Positions 12,201-24,900 of a stretch of 64,000 bases of DNA are shown here, piece after piece. Source of the stretch: Dipteris shenzhenensis (lineage: Eukaryota; Polypodiophyta; Polypodiopsida; Gleicheniales); NCBI GenBank assembly GCA_047967505.1, contig CM106538.1; one strand, written 5' to 3'. Positions within the stretch are counted from its first letter, which is position 1. Every line of letters begins with the position of its first letter. The notes below the pieces were generated by a model. That model ran no database searches. It saw only the letters and a program-made list of their open reading frames with translations, and was not told the origin of the DNA. The position numbers and the translations under genes are program-made.

Positions 12201-13560
12201 ACGTAAACATCCTGCCCTTCTTCTTTCCTTTTGCTATCAAGCGACCGTTATTTTTCATATCCTCAACAAAGCATCCATGAGGATTAAATCTAACCTGCAA
12301 GCCCTGCTCAACCATTTGACCAACAGAAACCAGGTTCTTGGTGATGTTGGGGACATGAAATACATCAGACAAGTATTTCTTTTTCCCATCCTGCATAGAC
12401 AAAGGAATTTTGCCAATCTGCACAATAGGATGTGCAGTATCATCACCAGTCTCCACAAATCCTGGTTTTTCCATTTTTCTTGCATCCTGCATCCATTCAG
12501 TGTGACCTGACATGTGGTTTGACGCACCCGAGTCAACATACCACACATCATTGCTTTCTTCTGCACTTGTTACAGAATTTGTCATATGCTGCACCATAAA
12601 CAAATGCTCATTTCTGTCATCACCTTGTCTACTAGAGGATGCATAATTGCCTTGCTGCAATTTTCCACTCATAATGTCATTCTGCTTTTTGTAGCAGTCT
12701 TTAGCCATATGACCCATTTTGCCACAATAGTAGCATTCAACATTGCCGTTTGCATTTTGGCTTCTCTGCCATCCACCACGGCCTCTTTGGCTCCCCCTGC
12801 CTCTAGAGTTACCACATCCTCCTGCATAGGACTGGTTTTCTTGCGTTTGCTGCATATTCTGATTTCTACCATGGCCTGCAGATCGGCCTCCTCTACCTCT
12901 GCCTCTACCTTTGCCAGCATTTGAGTAGAAGACAGTTTCTTTTGAAGTTCCTGCTGAAGAAGATGCACCCCCATTTCTCTGCTCTTCAGAAATTAGAAGA
13001 GCAATCAACTCCTCAAAATCAGGAAAGTTTTCACGGACGGCAATGGATGTCCGGAACTGTGGATAATCCTTTCCTAGACCATTCAAGGTCACAGAAACCA
13101 AATCGTCATCATCCATAGGCGACCCAATGGAAGCAAGTGCATCTGCAATTTTCTTCACTTTCATGTGGTAGTCATTTATGCTCAAATTTTCTCTCTGCAC
13201 ATTGTGCAACTCTTGTTTGAGTTGCATTTTCCTGGCTTGTGTATTTGTGCTGTACATTTTTGCCAAAGTATCCCATGCCTCCTTTGGCGTATTTACATCC
13301 TGAATATGCACAATCATGGAGTCCGAAATGCTGATAGACAGCCAGTACATAACTTTCCTGGCTCTCTCATGCCATCCTTTGAATGCCTGCATTTCCTGTT
13401 GACTGGGAACATTAGGAAGAACAGGTTCTTCTTCATTTCCTGTAATGAATTCCCAATAGCCTTTTCCCATTAAGAAATTTGTCATTCTAAACTTCCATGC
13501 CTGGAAGTTGTTCTTGTCAAGCTTTTCAGTGACAATCTGTGAAAGAGAATCAGATGCCAT
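9222..13560 (-). pseudogene. copia B gag-pol polyprotein (broken)
   Basis: Start chosen at 13560 (MASDSLSQIV), matching copia A. Domains in order: UBN2 gag, basic Gly/Arg linker, zinc knuckle CYYCGKMGHMAKDC, aspartic protease with DSGAS, integrase zinc finger and core with FIDDFSR, SDGGGEY and NGIAERKNR, then RT with IYVDDLII and RNase H with TDADWVG and SSIEAEYRG. The first 2.8 kb is open. An in-frame TAG at 10786-10788 separates integrase from RT. A frameshift near 9720-9735 breaks RNase H. A small deletion near 9480-9500 removes the usual CDNQSA segment and shifts frame again. Only gag, protease and integrase could still be made as one product. Confidence 0.95.
9262..9270 (-). other. copia B polypurine tract
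   Basis: GAGGGGGAG on the minus strand directly before the 3' LTR, the plus-strand priming site for reverse transcription. It overlaps the polyprotein reading frame. Confidence 0.85.
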
Positions 13561-14057
13561 TATAGAACACTGCAAAATATTCTGTCACTGCAAAAAACAC
13601 AGCTTTTGCCTCACACGGGCAGATCTGCAAAACCGACGAGAGTGGTATTTCACCACACAGTCACTTCCTAGTGACGATTTTGCATCAACAGGCAATAGGC
13701 ATGAATCTGCAACTCCCAATATCTCTACACACAGGCATACGATGCAATTTCTGCGGCACCTTTCCACCGACTAGCCGCGCAGTGGTCGCACAGCAAAAAA
13801 CAGGGCCTTTTTCTGAGTGCCTGCGAAGGACTTCCGCCTTCAAAACGGGCCCCAAAACGGCCTCAAATCTGAGTGCATATACTGCGCTCTTGCCACACCG
13901 CGAAGGGCGTCTCAATCTGAAACAGTGCACTCCTGCACTTCTGGCTGTGCTACCTGCAGAGATTTGCTCCCAAACTCGAAATAGGAAAGCAACACTGGTC
14001 CTCTTACCAGGACACCACGAACTTGGCTTGCTTTCTTGAGCTCCTTACCACGAACAA

Positions 14058-14070
14058 GGCTCTGATACCA
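14058..14070 (-). other. copia B primer binding site
   Basis: TGGTATCAGAGCC on the minus strand immediately after the 5' LTR, complementary to the 3' end of initiator Met-tRNA. The leader between this site and the gag ATG is about 500 bases (13561-14057). Confidence 0.92.
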
Positions 14071-14423
14071 TGTGAAGATAGTGGGAGAGAGGGAAGGAGT
14101 CTCACTTGATGCTTTCTCACATGCACAATGGGGGAATACACATGAAGGTGGAGGCTGAAAAATAGTTTTCCTCTTCTTAGTTGTGTAAGCCAAAAGAACT
14201 CAAATACAAAGAAATAGAAGAACCCTATATGTGGGTCTCAAACCAAACTCAACTAACTAAGGTGGCATAGTAACTGAGCCACGAACTAGTGTAGATAGGG
14301 ATAGCTGTCATCCAGCTATTATTCGTGGGCGGTGTACCAACCGCATCTCCAGCTAACAAGTCGGTGACATAAATGCACAACAGTCACCCTGGCATATCGC
14401 GAGCGGAGCTCGATATCTCAACA
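14071..14423 (-). repeat. copia B 5' LTR
   Basis: 353 bp, TG...CA ends, followed on the plus strand by the target duplicate GCTTC at 14424-14428. Confidence 0.95.
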
Positions 14424-15578
14424 GCTTCCAGTCTTGGCTACTCCTTGTGGGAGCAATGCATAGCATGAGCCATCCGCAAGTGTCACTCAAGCAGCCTCCA
14501 GATTGTTGCAATGTAGTTTCACATAGAAAAGAGGGAAGGGGAAGAGGGGAGGGGAGAGGGAGAAGGAGGAAGAAGGAAGGAGGTGGAAGGGAAGAAGGAG
14601 AAGGGAGTGAAGGGGGATAGAGTGACAACCACAAAGGCACTACAATGGAAACAAGAGAACACCCAAAACACTCTCTTCAAAGAGAAGAGGGAGCTTGTAT
14701 TCAAACTTGTGCAAACAACAATGAAGACCAAACTCAAACTTTTGGCCTTTTATACAAGTCACCTTTTGAAGGGAGGCCAACCCTTTTCCTTTTTAGCACT
14801 CTCCCTCACTTTACAACCATGGGCTCTTGGGCTTGTAGGGTGCTAAGGCATATTGCAATTCTTACCAACTCTCCCTTCTAGCAGAAATAGCACTTGTGTT
14901 AACCATACTAAAGCGCTTGGGACAAACCTGGAATTAGGAGGTGGTCCAAACTGGTTTCCAAATAATGCTTGTGTTAGCCTCGCCACTCCTAGGCTCGGGT
15001 GATTTAGGGCTCAAACTCCCTGAGTGCCCTCACACCTTCACCTGTTTGGTGTTCAAACCTCATGAATGCAGCTCAAAACCTGGAGTGACGAGGCTAGGCT
15101 TCCGTGAGACCTTCAAACGTAATCCTAAATGTTGATAGGAAGACTTTTCTTTAGAATATTTGGGGAACAAACTCCTTGAGTTTGAGCTATATTTCTTCTG
15201 GGGCTATTTTTGTTAGTGTCACTATTTCCTATGGATGTGGAGCTGAACAATGCAAGGCACATGCACTCTTTGTGGTCCAAAAGTTTGCATCTCGTTGTTT
15301 CGACACCTCCTTGTTCCAAGCGGGGGCAATTGGAACATAAACCTATGCACGTTGCTTGGAATCTTTGGACTTTTGGGTGGGCTTAGGTATTTGGGGATCA
15401 ATCTCCCTGAGTTTGAGCTATACTCCTTCCGTGTGCATATTGCTTGTAATCATTGACCTTGGTGTGTTTGGGTATCAAACTCCCTTGAGCTTGTCCTGTT
15501 GAAGTAGATCATTCGGCTTGGTCACCTTTACTCATTAATTACCCTGCATTTGGTGGTTGTACTCTATGGATGTTAACA

Positions 15579-16269
15579 TGCCCCCTTTCCTGTTGCTGAT
15601 TCAGCTACACTGGAGGAGGGTGGTGGAGAGGACTGACTACAAGATGGCATAGCGATCTAGTTGCCTAGATGTGAGGCGAGCAAGGTATGAGTGGTACTTC
15701 CAAAAATGGGTGGCATGCATATCCTCCTAAGTGCGGAGGTGATGCCCGTGGAGATTGCAGATGCGTAGGTAGAGGCGGAGGTCCTGGAACTGAGTTGGAC
15801 CAATGTCGAGGTTGAAGACAATCTGGTTGGTGAGATTGTGAATGCGGTCATCGATGGGGTGGCTATGGGTGAGAAGATCACAGAGGAGTAAGATGATGAG
15901 GCGATTGAAGTTAACAATGACAACGATGGCTGGAGCCATAGGTGTCACTGAATGACTTGAGGCGAAAGCAAAAAACTTCCTACATCATTTCTTTTGGGAA
16001 GTTACTTAGGAAAATTGTACAGCACATTGGGGTGCTATTGTTGGAGAGCTCACAGCCCAAGTCCAATGTCATTCCATGGGCATGTAGAGTGGGTGACTCG
16101 ATGATCGGGGAGCGATGCAGTAGTAGCGCAAACATTTCTCTAGCTTCAAAAATGGGATCCGCAAATTAGGCTACAGACTGACATCTACATCGATCACAGG
16201 GACGGGGGCATCAGGGGCGAGGTTATATCCTCCTCTTATGCGCTTGGGATGCTGTTGTTGCCAGTCATC
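15579..16269. other. unassigned stretch, weak acidic reading frame
   Basis: The plus strand at about 15730-15950 reads as an acidic, valine-rich peptide with two TAG/TAA stops, and the minus strand is also partly open. Neither shows a recognisable motif, so no gene is called. It may be the 3' part of the decayed transposon gene at 16270-19650. Confidence 0.3.
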
Positions 16270-19200
16270 AAATGACTACATTATGAATTGTGTGAGGGGG
16301 AGCACCTCTAGAATTTCATAGAGATGGAGGTTGGAGCCCTCGAGCTGGCGCTTCCAATGGTGCATTAGCGCACTATTCGGCAAGTGTTGGAAGGATTGCA
16401 AGTCTGGATGCCAATGAGCATCTTCAGGAGGAGACCTTGGTGGGGATGGCGGAGCTTCGTCATCAGCAAGTGGCATTGGCTCTGTCTCTGGGGGGCCTGT
16501 AGGAGTCGTGGTGTTAGTGCTTTGTACAAAATGTGCTGCTTTGAGTATCGTGTTGAATGCCTCATCAAGGTCAACTGGAGCGGTGGAGGTGATGGACGGG
16601 GAGGGCTTGTGTTGTGCAGTGGTGGTGTTAGAGGCATTAGAGGAGTACTCGAGAAGTGTTTTCTGAGGGGGAGGAGGTTGGGTAGCTTGTTGGGTGGGCT
16701 AGGTGGGATCTAGTGGATTCGGTAATGGAATATCTGCAGGGATGGTGGTGGTATAAAAGAGGGTGACTGCATTTTTTTCTTCATCCTTGGTTATTTCTTC
16801 AGGGTATGCTATGTGAATTGTTTCAAAATTGCTCACCAAGGAATCAAGTGAGTCTTGGAGAGCTTGTAGCACCCGATTAAAGAGTATTATTATTCTGAGG
16901 GGTTGGTAGGTGGTGGTCTGGTAGGCCGCAAGGTGTCCTTGAGCTTGGATTACTGAGACTCGGCCGTAGGTTTGTATCCAAGTTATGTCTGCATGCAAAC
17001 TTTTGAGAGTGCATATCCATGGCATGAGTTCTTCAGGCTTTGTGAGTTGCATCACCTCATCATCTGCTGCAGGATAATTTAGGGACTCAGTTAGATGACG
17101 TGGCACCAGCCTTGAAAGTTGAGAAGAATGGGATGGGCGGATAGGGTTTGGAGATCGAAGGGGCAAAGAAGAGATAGGGAGGTGGGCTGGAGGTCAAGAG
17201 AAAAATAAGGCATGGCTAAGATGGGGCGGCAGTGGTTGGGATTACGACAGAGAATAGTTTGAAGGGCGTTGGGCAGTAGTGGAGTAGTAAGGTCTACATG
17301 GAAGGTGAGGTTTTGTGCATGGAGTGCATCGAAATGCATTTGGAGGGTTTGGGTAATGGTGCGTGGTGCAAGTGTATACATGGCTAACTGTGCAGACACC
17401 TCCCGATACATTGTGAACTCCTGCTGCTCATAGTCTTCAAACCCTGACTCCTCCGTGTGGCTAGTGGCACACTGTCTTTCAATCTCTTCTTGGAGGGAGA
17501 CTGTGAGGCTCCTCTCTTGTGCTAAGAGATCCTGTAGGGAGCAGATCTGTTGGTCCAACATTGTGCATAGGGTTGATTCTACCTTTTTTATCTATTCCAT
17601 AAATGTCTAGACCAGGGATTCACTGGTGGCGAGGTCATCTTTGACTTTCATCAAAGTGAGCTCGAGCTCTTCTAGCTTAGCCTAGTAGTCTGCGACTCAA
17701 TATAGTGCGGCATGGCCTGTTGCTTGCACTGCACCATTGTCAACTAGATTTCCTGTGCTGAGAGCTGCTGGGCTTGGACAAGGTTGGAGGAGAGTTTTGA
17801 GGCTTGCTCCTACCTCCTTTGTAAGATCATGCGGGCGACTTGCAACAGTTGTGCCTTGACTTCAAAAAGGTTCATCTCCATGATGTCGGCATGTGAGAAC
17901 TATTCTGCCATCATATGGCTATAGCCTCCCGTTGCCCTATACTGGGGCACGCTACAAAATTGTATGGCCTCTTCTAGGCTTGGCCCATGTTGTAGAAGAG
18001 GTGCCTGTGGTGGTGAAGGATGCTGTCTCCTAAGGGGTGGTGGACACTGAGACAAAGGGTGTAGCAAGGGTTGTCAACATAGTTTTAGCTCCTGTACGGA
18101 GGCTGATTTCAAAGGTGTCATCGCCCTAGAGGTCTTTAATGAGAATAGGCCCTCCTTGCACCTGTTTGCCCTTATCTTGAGGACCTAACTGCTGCATGCG
18201 TAGTTGTCATTGCACAAATTCATGCAACTGGATTTCCTCATATTGGTTGAATGGCTGATTTGGTTCCATGACTTGGTTCCGGTTGCACCTGAGTGACCGG
18301 AGTGGCGCTTGGCATTGTCATCGCTCTCTTGGGCCTAGTTTTTATCTCTTCTTGCTCAGTTTGTACAAGACTGATGGAGGATTTCTCAGCGAGTCTAAAG
18401 CCAATGGGTGGATGCTAACTTTTGAGATAATAGAGGAGTGGCATGTACAACATTGGATTGCCAATGAAGTCCCTGTGGGTGCTAAGGTCATCTCTCATCT
18501 GGTTGCAGTAGTAGTTAGCCCAATTCGTCTCCTCAATGTTCACCATTCACAGCCCGGGGGGTCCACTAGGGTTTATCGTATGGTACCACGTGAGTGTAAG
18601 GGAGGGGGGTTATATAAGGGAAGAAGGTACATTTTATAAGGTAAGGTCCCGTAAATAGGGGTTAGAAAAGGGGAATTTTCATATATTTATTGCACGCAGG
18701 TGATGTCTCCTTATTACTACTAGTGAATCCCCTGTGATTCACAGCAAGATATTGGGCACCACGGATTGATGATGATCTCTATGTTTCACTTGAGTGAGCC
18801 ATTGCAGGTCTCTTGCTAGGCGCTCTAGCTTGGGCTTGTAGATGGTGTTGAACTAGATGCGGCCTCGGCACTAGTGGCAGTCGTAGGGACAGACTATCTT
18901 TAGGGAGTTGAGGCTCTTCTTTTGCTTGGAATATTTTTTTGCCACCACTGGCAGGTCGAATACTACCCGTACTGTGTTTTGATTGATCTGGTACTGGTGC
19001 AGGTTGCCTATTGCATCTCTCAAGACATCAATGTTGGTGTTGCTATCGTATGTCTTGAGGAATTTTGCCAGCAGCTTCATGTCTAGGTGGCATGGGAAGC
19101 GGGCTGCTACTCTCTGCAAGCCTAAAAAGTTAAGGGCTTCCACGACTGCCGAGTCTTGGAGAGCAGCATATGCTACTACAATGTGGTAGTGGAGGGTGTA

Positions 19201-19650
19201 TTCCTCACCCTCGAAGGCGAAGCGTGAGTGCATCATGCAAGCATCTAGTTCTTGGAGCCATGCTTCTCCCAATGGCGAGTGCGCTTGTGAATGCATGATC
19301 TTGTATTTGCCAATAGTTGGCACCGGGGTGTGCTTCCGTGTTTTTGTGGGGGTTGTGCCTCTGCTGTGGCTGGTTCTTCTTGAGTTTCCTATCTGGTGGA
19401 GGTTTCTTCATGTTGTAAATCCTCCAAGGGCATTTCGTTTGGCATTCGAATTGTGGCCAAAGGAGTGGTTTGAGAATTTGAGGGGCTAGTGGCCTTTGGA
19501 ATAGGGCGAGGATGGAGATCCAGGTGAGTCTCAAACTCAAAAAAGTTATGTTCAGACTCCATGGCAAATAGAAGTGGAAGTTACATGACGAGGGAATCGA
19601 CAAATGAGGAGGAATAGGCAGACATCAATTTGCTAGTGGGGATGGAGAAT
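16270..19650 (-). pseudogene. decayed coiled-coil, gag-like protein of unknown transposon
   Basis: A broken minus-strand frame. The N-terminal half (18871-19323) encodes a globular stretch (HYHIVVAYAALQDSAVVEAL, VVFDLPVVAKKYSKQKKSLN). It continues past an inserted small TIR element into a Q-rich linker, then a coiled-coil segment (AKLEELELTLMKVKDDLATS, near 17620-17690; SLQDLLAQERSLTVSLQEEI, near 17470-17550). The C-terminal part (16699-17166) is helical and ends in a proline-rich tail. There are many stops and at least two frame shifts. The organisation resembles the decayed frame at 2640-5060, but direct homology is not visible by eye. I do not recognise the family. Confidence 0.45.
18553..18736. 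mobile_element. small TIR element (hAT-like MITE), copy C
   Basis: 184 bp with diverged inverted ends (CCCGGGGGGTCCACT against CACAGGGGATTCACT) and a perfect 8-bp duplication ATTCACAG at 18545-18552 and 18737-18744. It keeps the internal CACGTG motif. It interrupts the decayed gag-like frame, which reads on without loss on the far side. Confidence 0.8.
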
Positions 19651-19739
19651 ATGTGGGCAAGAAACTGTCATATTTTTTGATAAATTTTGATAGAGTTTGG
19701 CTACAATAGCTATGGCGACGACCCGGTGTAGGCTTGCTT

Positions 19740-19980
19740 TTATAGATTTCTATCCCCCTGATTGGTGAGATACTGGTATGGCAACGGTCGTTGATGGCGA
19801 CGGTCAGTGTGAAGTATGTTAGGCCGCGGCCAATGCCGCTACCCAAATGGCAACGGGGTGGTGCTATGTTGGATGGTGATGACCCAGTAGGGATCATAAT
19901 CACAACAATCGACGATCAACCTTTCGGGCGACGGTCGGTGGTGAATGCTTCAGAGATGGTCGGTGGGGTAGTAACTATGT
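19740..19980. repeat. GC-rich degenerate short repeats
   Basis: Phrases such as 'ggcaacggtcg' and 'gcgacggtcggtgg' recur about every 20-40 bases. It is composition-distinct from neighbours and distantly similar to the other strand of 7970-8400. No gene is seen. Confidence 0.45.
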
Positions 19981-20073
19981 AAAAATAGGAAAAAAGAGGA
20001 AGGGGGAGTGGGGTGGGGGAAATGTGGATGGAGCGAAGTGCACTTGTGTTGTGTGACGTGACAATGAGGTTAG

Positions 20074-20230
20074 TGTGGGGGTTAAAGACCACTGTACCTT
20101 AACCCCAGTTATGTACAATACTTAAACACAGATATATGGATGAAATAGAAGATTAGGGTGTTCTACACCCACCAAAACTTGTGTCTCTTAAGCTCCCTCT
20201 CACCCTCTTAGCTTCCGTTGTGTCCTCACA
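20074..20230 (+). repeat. copia C 5' LTR
   Basis: 157 bp, TGTGGGGGTTAAAG...GTCCTCACA. Very short LTR with a pyrimidine-rich end. Homologous to 26072-26226 and 56773-56954. Confidence 0.94.
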
Positions 20231-20231
20231 G

Positions 20232-20245
20232 TTGGTATCAGAGCT
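20232..20245 (+). other. copia C primer binding site
   Basis: TTGGTATCAGAGC one base after the LTR end; complementary to initiator Met-tRNA. Confidence 0.92.
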
Positions 20246-21996
20246 TGGCAGTAGAGCCTGGCGGTAGCATGAGCAGCTCAGTGTAGCCTCTAGCTTGGAG
20301 AGAGAGTGGTGCATCCCAAAGATCCTTGTTCAGTGGGAGGAGCTAGAGATTTTGGAGCTGCTATAGCAGTTGGAGAGAAAGGGGCAAAATCCTCTTGGGC
20401 ATTTGTTTTACTGGGTTGCAAAGTTGAAGGCGGAGGATATAAGCAAATCTTCTAAGACACACATATGTAGTAGCGAAAATATCTAGATTTAGAGATAGAA
20501 TTTTGACTTGAAGGCTTCAAGGAATTTGTAAATCAGATTGAGAGATACATTTTCACTTTCAACATTTCTATCATCCGAGTTTTCAGTGAAAAGTTACAGC
20601 TCCTGCAAAAAGTGACAAAATTCATTTCCTGCGAGGATTTTGTGATCTCCATATCTAGGCCCCCATTTGTAGTTCTAACACTTCCACTGGATCCAAAGTG
20701 ATCCAAAACTTCTACTTGAGAAGCTGTGTCCGGTTCCGTGAACTTTTGCTGTGGTGAATCTCTGTCTACTCCGACGTCTTCATTTTGCCATTTCCTCTAT
20801 GAGTGGGATCTCAACATTTGGGCCTCCATTTGCAGAGCTATCTATCCCATTGGCTCCAGGACTACTTGAAACATATGTATACAAAGTTGCTTGCCATTCC
20901 ATGAAGAATTGAGGGAGTTGTGATTATTTGTGTTTCTCCATTGTCTCTTTGAAGGAAATTTCTCAAAGTTTCCAAGACCTTCTCATTGATTGCCATGTGG
21001 CATTTTGGCCAAGGTTAAGTTTCCTAAGGTTCATTTTTACAAAGTAAATGCAAGGGTTGGCTGGCTCTTACTCCATCCTTGAATGAGATTTTGGAGTTGT
21101 GGCAGAAGAGAGATATCTGTAGATTGTCTTGCTAAGTTTGATTATGCACTGACACCCATGTTTTGAGAATCCTAGGTTCTACTTTCACTAGTGGTCATTG
21201 CCGTAAGGCCATGATTTCTTGGATATACCTTATGCAGATCACTCTGGTTGTAGTCTAAGCCATGTGCGCTCTTTTGTGGTTTGCATTGGGTTGCAGTGGA
21301 TGCTTTACAAGCCATTTGGATGCATTGCAATCCTTGTTGGATGTGTTGATAGGCCCAGATTGCCTTGTGGGATGCTTTATTGATGGATGCTTAGCGCACA
21401 GATGCTATTTTATGCTGAGGGATAACTTTGACATATTGCAGTGGATGCACTCTCTTGGAGTTCCTTTAAAACAAATTGCCCCTTGGCAATTTTCACATTT
21501 AGATGCACCTAGGCCCAAGCCCTATTAGAACTACCTAGTCAATGCCATTACGCCCTCACCTAGGACCTTGGCAGTTACTTCTCTTGACCATTTAATTACG
21601 CACATTAATTATTACAAAAGTTGGTCATCTAAGAGAAAATGCCCACCGATCTATCCGAGGTCATGCTATCTCGACTAGAGCATGTGCTATGATCTTTTGA
21701 ATGAGACATTATTGATGCTTATGCCCATGGACAATGTTTATGCTTGAGGCATCTAGCTCTTATTGGCATTATATTTGCCATTATTTTGTCATTGTGGGTT
21801 GACATTTTCTTTTGGGCCAGATTTGCTTATATGTATGCATAGTATATGCACATGATTTAGATGCATTTTGATGCTTTGAGCCTTGAGTTTTGGTGACACT
21901 ATCCTTCATTAAAGAAGACATATTGGGTGCACCTAGTATTTGGAGTGATTTCTCTTTCGCAAGTACTAGCATTTGGGATTTTGTTTCATTTGCATC
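20246..21996 (+). other. copia C long untranslated leader
   Basis: No coding frame of note. The stretch near 21060-21290 is shared with 57660-57916 in the third copy, which shows the leader is part of the element and not a later insertion. It may hold packaging or translation signals, but none can be named. Confidence 0.6.
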
Positions 21997-24900
21997 ATGG
22001 CATCCTCTTCCATGTCTGAAAAGGAGTTTTTCAGCATTAAAAAGTTTTATGGGACAAACTTTTCTTTGTGGAAAGAATAGATAAGGGATGTGCTTATTAA
22101 AAAGAAGTAGATTAAACCCTTGGCAGGGATTGAAGCTAAGCCAAGCAGATATGTCTGAGGATGATTGGAATGAGCTGGATGAACTAGCAAAGCCTACTAT
22201 TAGACTTCATCTTGCACAGTCAGTTTATTTCACAGTTAGTAAATGAGCAGACTATAAAAGATTTGTGGAAAAAATTGTATGCCACTTATGAGAAGGAAAC
22301 TGCCTCTAATAAAGTTTACCTCATGAAGAAGTTGTTTGAGCTGCAGATGAAGGAAGGAGTCTCCATTATTTTCAACCAGCTTCAGGAGGAGGAGATGAAT
22401 TTTGATGTGGAGACTAAGGCAATATTTCTATTATGTTCATTGCCATTGTCATGGGATACCTTTCGTATAGCTGTTAGTAACTCTGCACTTGGTGGAGTAC
22501 TGAAGTTTGATGATATTGTGGGTAACTTGTTGGCTGAGGATATTAGATGCAAATCTATGTATGGCAACAAGCAGGATGCAGCCTTAAATGTGCAAAGGGG
22601 CAAATCACAGTTCAGGGAGAAGTCCCAAGAAACAGGGAAGTGTTGTAGCAAATCTAGGGCATGAAACATTGAGTGTTACCACTATGGCAAGAAGGGCCAG
22701 ATGAAAAAGGACTGCTACAAGCTAAAAAGAGAGCAAAAGGATAAGAAAAATAATGCAAATTGGGGTGCAAATAAGAAGGAAGAGAGTCCAAGGGAGGACA
22801 AACGAAAAATGAAGATCAAGGAGATTAATGCAGTCACTGATGATAGTGACAATGACATTCTCTTCATGTCTAGTCTAACTACAGACTTGCTTACCACTTC
22901 AGATGATGCATATTCCCAGGATTGGATTTTGGATTCTGGTGCTTCATTCCATGTTACTCCCCATAGGGAATGGTTCTCCACTTATGACAATGGAAAGACA
23001 TGTTGTGTGCATCTTGGAAATAACTATGCATGTGACATAGTGGGAGTAGGTGACATAAAGTTTTCTTTTGCAAATTGGTCTGCATTTGTTTTGAAAAATG
23101 TGAGACATGTGCCTAAGTTGACCAAGAGTCTTATTTCAACATGTCAGCTAGATGATGCCGATTTTCAGACCACTTTTGGCTTTCAGATTTGGAAAATTCA
23201 GAAGGGCTCTATGGTTTTGGCCAGGGGTGCCAAGTGTGGGACTTTGTATCCCTTACATGTATCAGGGGTGTTTGATCATGTTGTTGTAATAACTGAGCAG
23301 CCAAGTACTTCTTTGTGGCATCGCAGGTTGGGGCACATGATCTAGAATGGAATGAAACTCAAGATTATGCCATTTGGGTTATGTACCACATTTGAGTTTT
23401 TCTGATTTTGAATTTTGTGAGCACTGTCTCTATGGGAAGAAGACTAAATCAGCCCATAAAAGAAGGGGAAAGAAAGAGCTTGAAAGGCTTGATTTGGTGC
23501 ATTTAGATGATGTGAACCCATGCCTACATGATCATTAGGTGGGGCTAAATACTATGTGACATTCATTGATGATGCAACTAGGAAAGTGTGGGCTTATGCT
23601 ATAGCTCAGAAGAGTGATGTGTTCCAGGTATTTCAAAAATGGTTGGCTTTGGCTGAAAATCCGTTAGGTAGAACGCTTAAATGCCTACGGGCTGATAATG
23701 GTGGAGAGTATATCTCTCATGATTGTCAACATTTTTATGATACATGTGGGATTAAGAGGGAGCTCATGTCCCCTCATACTCCAGTGCAGAAACTAGTTGC
23801 AGAATACATAAACCGCACCATTCAGGAAAGGTTGTGATGTATGCTTTCTAATGCAAGTCTTTTTGGTGGTTTTTGGGCTGAGGCAATGAAGACTACAGTG
23901 CATGTGATCAATAGATCACCTAGCAAGAGTTTGGATGGTGGTATTCCTGAAGAGGCATGGAGTGGCAAGAAGCCCTCTTACTCTCATTTGCGTATATTTG
24001 GGTGTGAGGCATATGCACATGTGCCAAAAGAGCTTTAGAAGAAGCTAGATCCTAAGTCTAAATGCATCTTTCTAGGTTATGGTGAAAGTGGAGAGATGGG
24101 TTATCGTCTTTGGGATCCAGAAGCAAAGAAAATCATATGAAGCCATGATGTGGTCTTCAATGAGACGAAGATGCATAAGACACCCATGAGGGATGTGGAA
24201 ATGAGGAGAATCACTTTCCACGATGTCAATCCACCTGCATATGTTGATAGACAGCAAGCTGTCCATGCATTGAATGTGCAAGAAATGGTGCACCAGGTAC
24301 TCCCACAATACACAATCAAGGGTAGATGATGGATCATCTATTGGTGGCAATGATGAGCCAAATGTGGCTGATATTCAAGCAGGACATCAAGCTGAAATGC
24401 CCTTGAGAAGAACATCTAGAGTGTCTAGACCGCCTTAGAGATTTGTTCCAGGGGTAGACTATGTGATGCTTACTAATTGCGAGGAGCATTCTTACTACAG
24501 AGAGGCTATGATGCACGAGGATCAGTGCAAGTGGGAGTATGCTATGCAATGATAGATGAGTTCACTCATAAAGAATAAGACTTGGGACTTGGTTTCTTTG
24601 CCACATGGAAAGAAAGCATTGCCATGTAAATGGGTCTACAAGATGAAGGTCACAAGTGATGATGTGCTTAAGTACAAGGCCCGTTTGGTTGCTAAAGGGT
24701 TCAAGCAAGAAAAGGGTGTGGACTTTGATGAGATATTCTCTCCGGTTGTGAAGATGACCACACTTAGAGGTGTACTTGGTCTTGTGGCAATAGAGGATAT
24801 GGAGCTTATGCAGATGGATGTCAAGACAACTTTCTTGCATGGGGATTTGCATGAGGAAATTCACATGATACAGCCAGAAGGCTTTGAAGAAAAGGGCAAA

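Larger units (their letters stand above)
8915..14423 (-). mobile_element. copia B: complete Ty1/copia retrotransposon
   Basis: A full-length 5509-bp element on the minus strand. It has two LTRs (347 and 353 bp), a primer site, a polypurine tract and a perfect 5-bp target-site duplication GCTTC (8910-8914 and 14424-14428). By eye the LTRs differ at about nine positions plus two short indels, roughly 2.5 percent, so the insertion is fairly recent compared with copia C. Order of domains is gag, protease, integrase, RT, RNase H, as in Ty1/copia. The coding region is disabled, so it is non-autonomous today. It inserted into gypsy LTR copy 2. Confidence 0.97.
8596..15578 (-). repeat. Ty3/gypsy LTR, copy 2, interrupted by nested insertions
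   Basis: The LTR is present in pieces: 8596-8617, 8865-8914 and 14424-15578. Joined without the insertions they match LTR copy 1 (6527-7442) in reverse orientation, including TATAAAAGG (minus strand, 14746-14754) and the polypyrimidine tract (14520-14620). Its 3' end (minus strand) stops at 8596 with CA and is not followed by the primer site, so it is a solo LTR or a 3' LTR. No target-site duplication could be matched (GAAAG against TGCCC). It predates both the small TIR element and copia B. Confidence 0.7.

Noticed and set aside
14519-14737. Short serine/proline-rich open frames at 7084-7573 and 14353-14737
   Set aside because: They are the translated polypyrimidine tract of the gypsy LTR, not genes.
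6527-15578. The two inverted LTR-like blocks as the arms of one foldback or TIR transposon
   Set aside because: Both contain a mid-block TATA box and one is followed by a retroelement primer site; they fit two LTR copies in opposite orientation better.
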